Source: Blastococcus sp. LR1
Lineage (GTDB): Bacteria; Actinomycetota; Actinomycetes; Mycobacteriales; Geodermatophilaceae
Reading direction: 5' to 3'
Length of the DNA stretch: 64,000 nucleotides
Assembly (NCBI RefSeq): GCF_020166105.1
Contig: NZ_JAIUJY010000003.1
Location: forward strand, 248,001-312,000
Part shown: in pieces, positions 63,081 to 64,000 of the stretch
Numbering within the stretch: the stretch's first letter is position 1
Layout: each line of letters starts with the position of its first letter
Position numbers and translations under genes: made by a program
Notes under the pieces: generated by a model
Seen by the model: the letters and a program-made list of their open reading frames with translations, nothing else
What the model was told of the DNA's origin: nothing
Databases searched by the model: none

Positions 63081-64000
63081 TCAGGGCGTGGGCTGCAGGG
63101 CGGGTCCGGGCGGCTGGTGCACGACGAGGGTCGCCGATCGCCATCCGCGCAGCGAGCTCACGACGGCGATCTCCTCGGCGGCGAGGAGATCCGCCGGCCG
63201 CAGCACGCGTTCGGAGAGCAGGCCCAGGTCGAGCAGGCGTCCCCGTTCGACCCCGGGCAGGCAGCCCGCTGCGGTCGGCGGCGTCCACCACCGCCCGTCC
63301 AGCCGCACGGCCACGGTGGCGATCGTCGTCTCGGTGACCTCGCCGCGGGTGTTGACCAGCACGACGTCGTCGGCCCCCGGATGCCGCAGCGCGGCGGAGA
63401 CGTAGACGTCGCGCCGGGTCGTCTTGTGCTGCAACCAGGGGTCGCCGGGGTCGACCGGCTCGTCGTCCAGCGCCAGCCGCACCGGGGCCGTGCCCGTGCC
63501 GGGCAGCGGATGAAGCTCGACGTCGACGGCGCCGTCGCGGGAGAGCAGGACGCGGATCCGTGCTGGCTCGGCCCGGCCGGCCAACGCGCGCTCGACGGCG
63601 CTCCGGATCTCGTCGGGATCGCAGCGGAAGTCCGACCACGCCGCGGAGTCGGCCATCCGGGCCAGGTGCTGGTCCAGGTTGCGCGGACCGTCGACGGGGT
63701 CGAAGGCCAGGGTCTCCAGCAGCTGGTGCTCGGTGACGTCGTGGGTGAGGACCGCGGCCTTGGCGTGCAGCTCGGCCAGCTCGCGCCCGGCGTCGGAGTC
63801 CCAGGTGATGCCCCCGCCGGCCCCGTAGACGGCCCGCCCGGTCGAGCGGTCCAGGACCACGGTGCGGATGGCGACGTTGAACCGGGCGCGGAACGGCGCC
63901 GACGGCGGCGCGACGAGCCCGACGGCGCCGCAGTAGACGCCCCGCGGGCTCGGCTCCAGCTCGGCGATCAGCTCCATCGTCCGCTGCTTGGGTGCCCCCG
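63081..64000 (-). CDS. pabB: aminodeoxychorismate synthase component I / ADC lyase fusion (PabB-PabC), 5' end outside window
   Basis: Reads off the right edge. The beginning in the window, GAPKQRTMELIAELEPSPRG followed by YCGAVG, is the C-terminal chorismate-binding signature of PabB; the ADC lyase (PabC, class IV PLP aminotransferase fold) follows from about position 63800. In the PabC part, HKTTRRDVY carries the PLP Lys, VLVNTRGEVTETTIATVAV is the family E-x-T-x-x-N/A block, and AAGCLPGVER the phosphate loop. The product turns chorismate and glutamine-derived ammonia into 4-aminodeoxychorismate, then p-aminobenzoate and pyruvate. It leads the folate operon pabBC-cyclodeaminase-folP-ALDH. 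An in-frame Met at 63977 is internal, not the start. Confidence 0.92.
   Translation of the reverse strand, partial: GAPKQRTMELIAELEPSPRGVYCGAVGLVAPPSAPFRARFNVAIRTVVLDRSTGRAVYGAGGGITWDSDAGRELAELHAKAAVLTHDVTEHQLLETLAFDPVDGPRNLDQHLARMADSAAWSDFRCDPDEIRSAVERALAGRAEPARIRVLLSRDGAVDVELHPLPGTGTAPVRLALDDEPVDPGDPWLQHKTTRRDVYVSAALRHPGADDVVLVNTRGEVTETTIATVAVRLDGRWWTPPTAAGCLPGVERGRLLDLGLLSERVLRPADLLAAEEIAVVSSLRGWRSATLVVHQPPGPALQPTP

Overview
The window is ordinary chromosome from a high-GC, mostly GTG/ATG-starting actinobacterium. WhiB and DivIVA-type proteins, a DUF222/13E12-HNH gene behind an actinobacterial LexA box, a mycofactocin-type SDR, a LigB-type ATP-dependent DNA ligase and Bcr/CflA and SelO homologues fit a free-living soil or stone actinobacterium. 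Geodermatophilaceae (Blastococcus/Geodermatophilus/Modestobacter) is my best guess, but no rRNA or marker gene in the window proves it. I see no tRNA, rRNA, CRISPR array, insertion sequence or prophage. Both outermost genes run off the window.

Layout. 1-5.8 kb: partial GH13 alpha-glucosidase, a saccharopine-dehydrogenase-like reductase, then a minus-strand operon of two different flavohaemoglobins followed by a DivIVA-like coiled-coil protein. 6-11 kb: LLM flavin oxidoreductase, ATP-dependent DNA ligase, SOS-controlled DUF222-HNH protein, CitE-like lyase. 11-24.4 kb: TPR-GGDEF cyclase, exported cell-wall protein, frameshifted ArsC-like gene, Bcr/CflA efflux pump, MBL-fold hydrolase, STAS protein, PolA-like polymerase, TSUP transporter, chemoreceptor, SelO and a MetE-core protein. 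24.4-27.8 kb: SUV3-like RNA helicase, YihY protein and WhiB.

28-42.4 kb is catabolic: a 3-hydroxybenzoate 4-monooxygenase (MobA-like) divergent from its IclR regulator, a PNPOx-like/FAD-oxidase pair, an orphan ferredoxin reductase, and a nitrogen-heterocycle island made of a cytosine-deaminase-like enzyme, an SsuABC/ThiXYZ-type ABC importer, two further amidohydrolases, a creatininase-family hydrolase and a UPF0303 protein. 42.5-47.6 kb holds a gutted alpha/beta hydrolase, an acyl-CoA synthetase, an MFS transporter and two coupled SDRs.

47.7-52.9 kb is the most unusual part. A histidine-ammonia-lyase-fold protein has lost the Ala-Ser-Gly needed for the MIO cofactor and several catalytic residues, and it sits directly upstream of a complete OpuC-type quaternary-amine ABC importer. 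53-57.1 kb is a TetR-controlled set (KstD-like dehydrogenase, mycofactocin-type SDR, HSL-family hydrolase) with a perfect inverted-repeat operator and a curious chain of five-codon micro-ORFs. 57.1-64 kb holds an alpha-CTD-like HhH protein, a siderophore-interacting reductase with a possible iron box, and a folate/one-carbon block: 5-formyl-THF cyclo-ligase opposite a tightly overlapping operon pabBC-cyclodeaminase-folP-aldehyde dehydrogenase.
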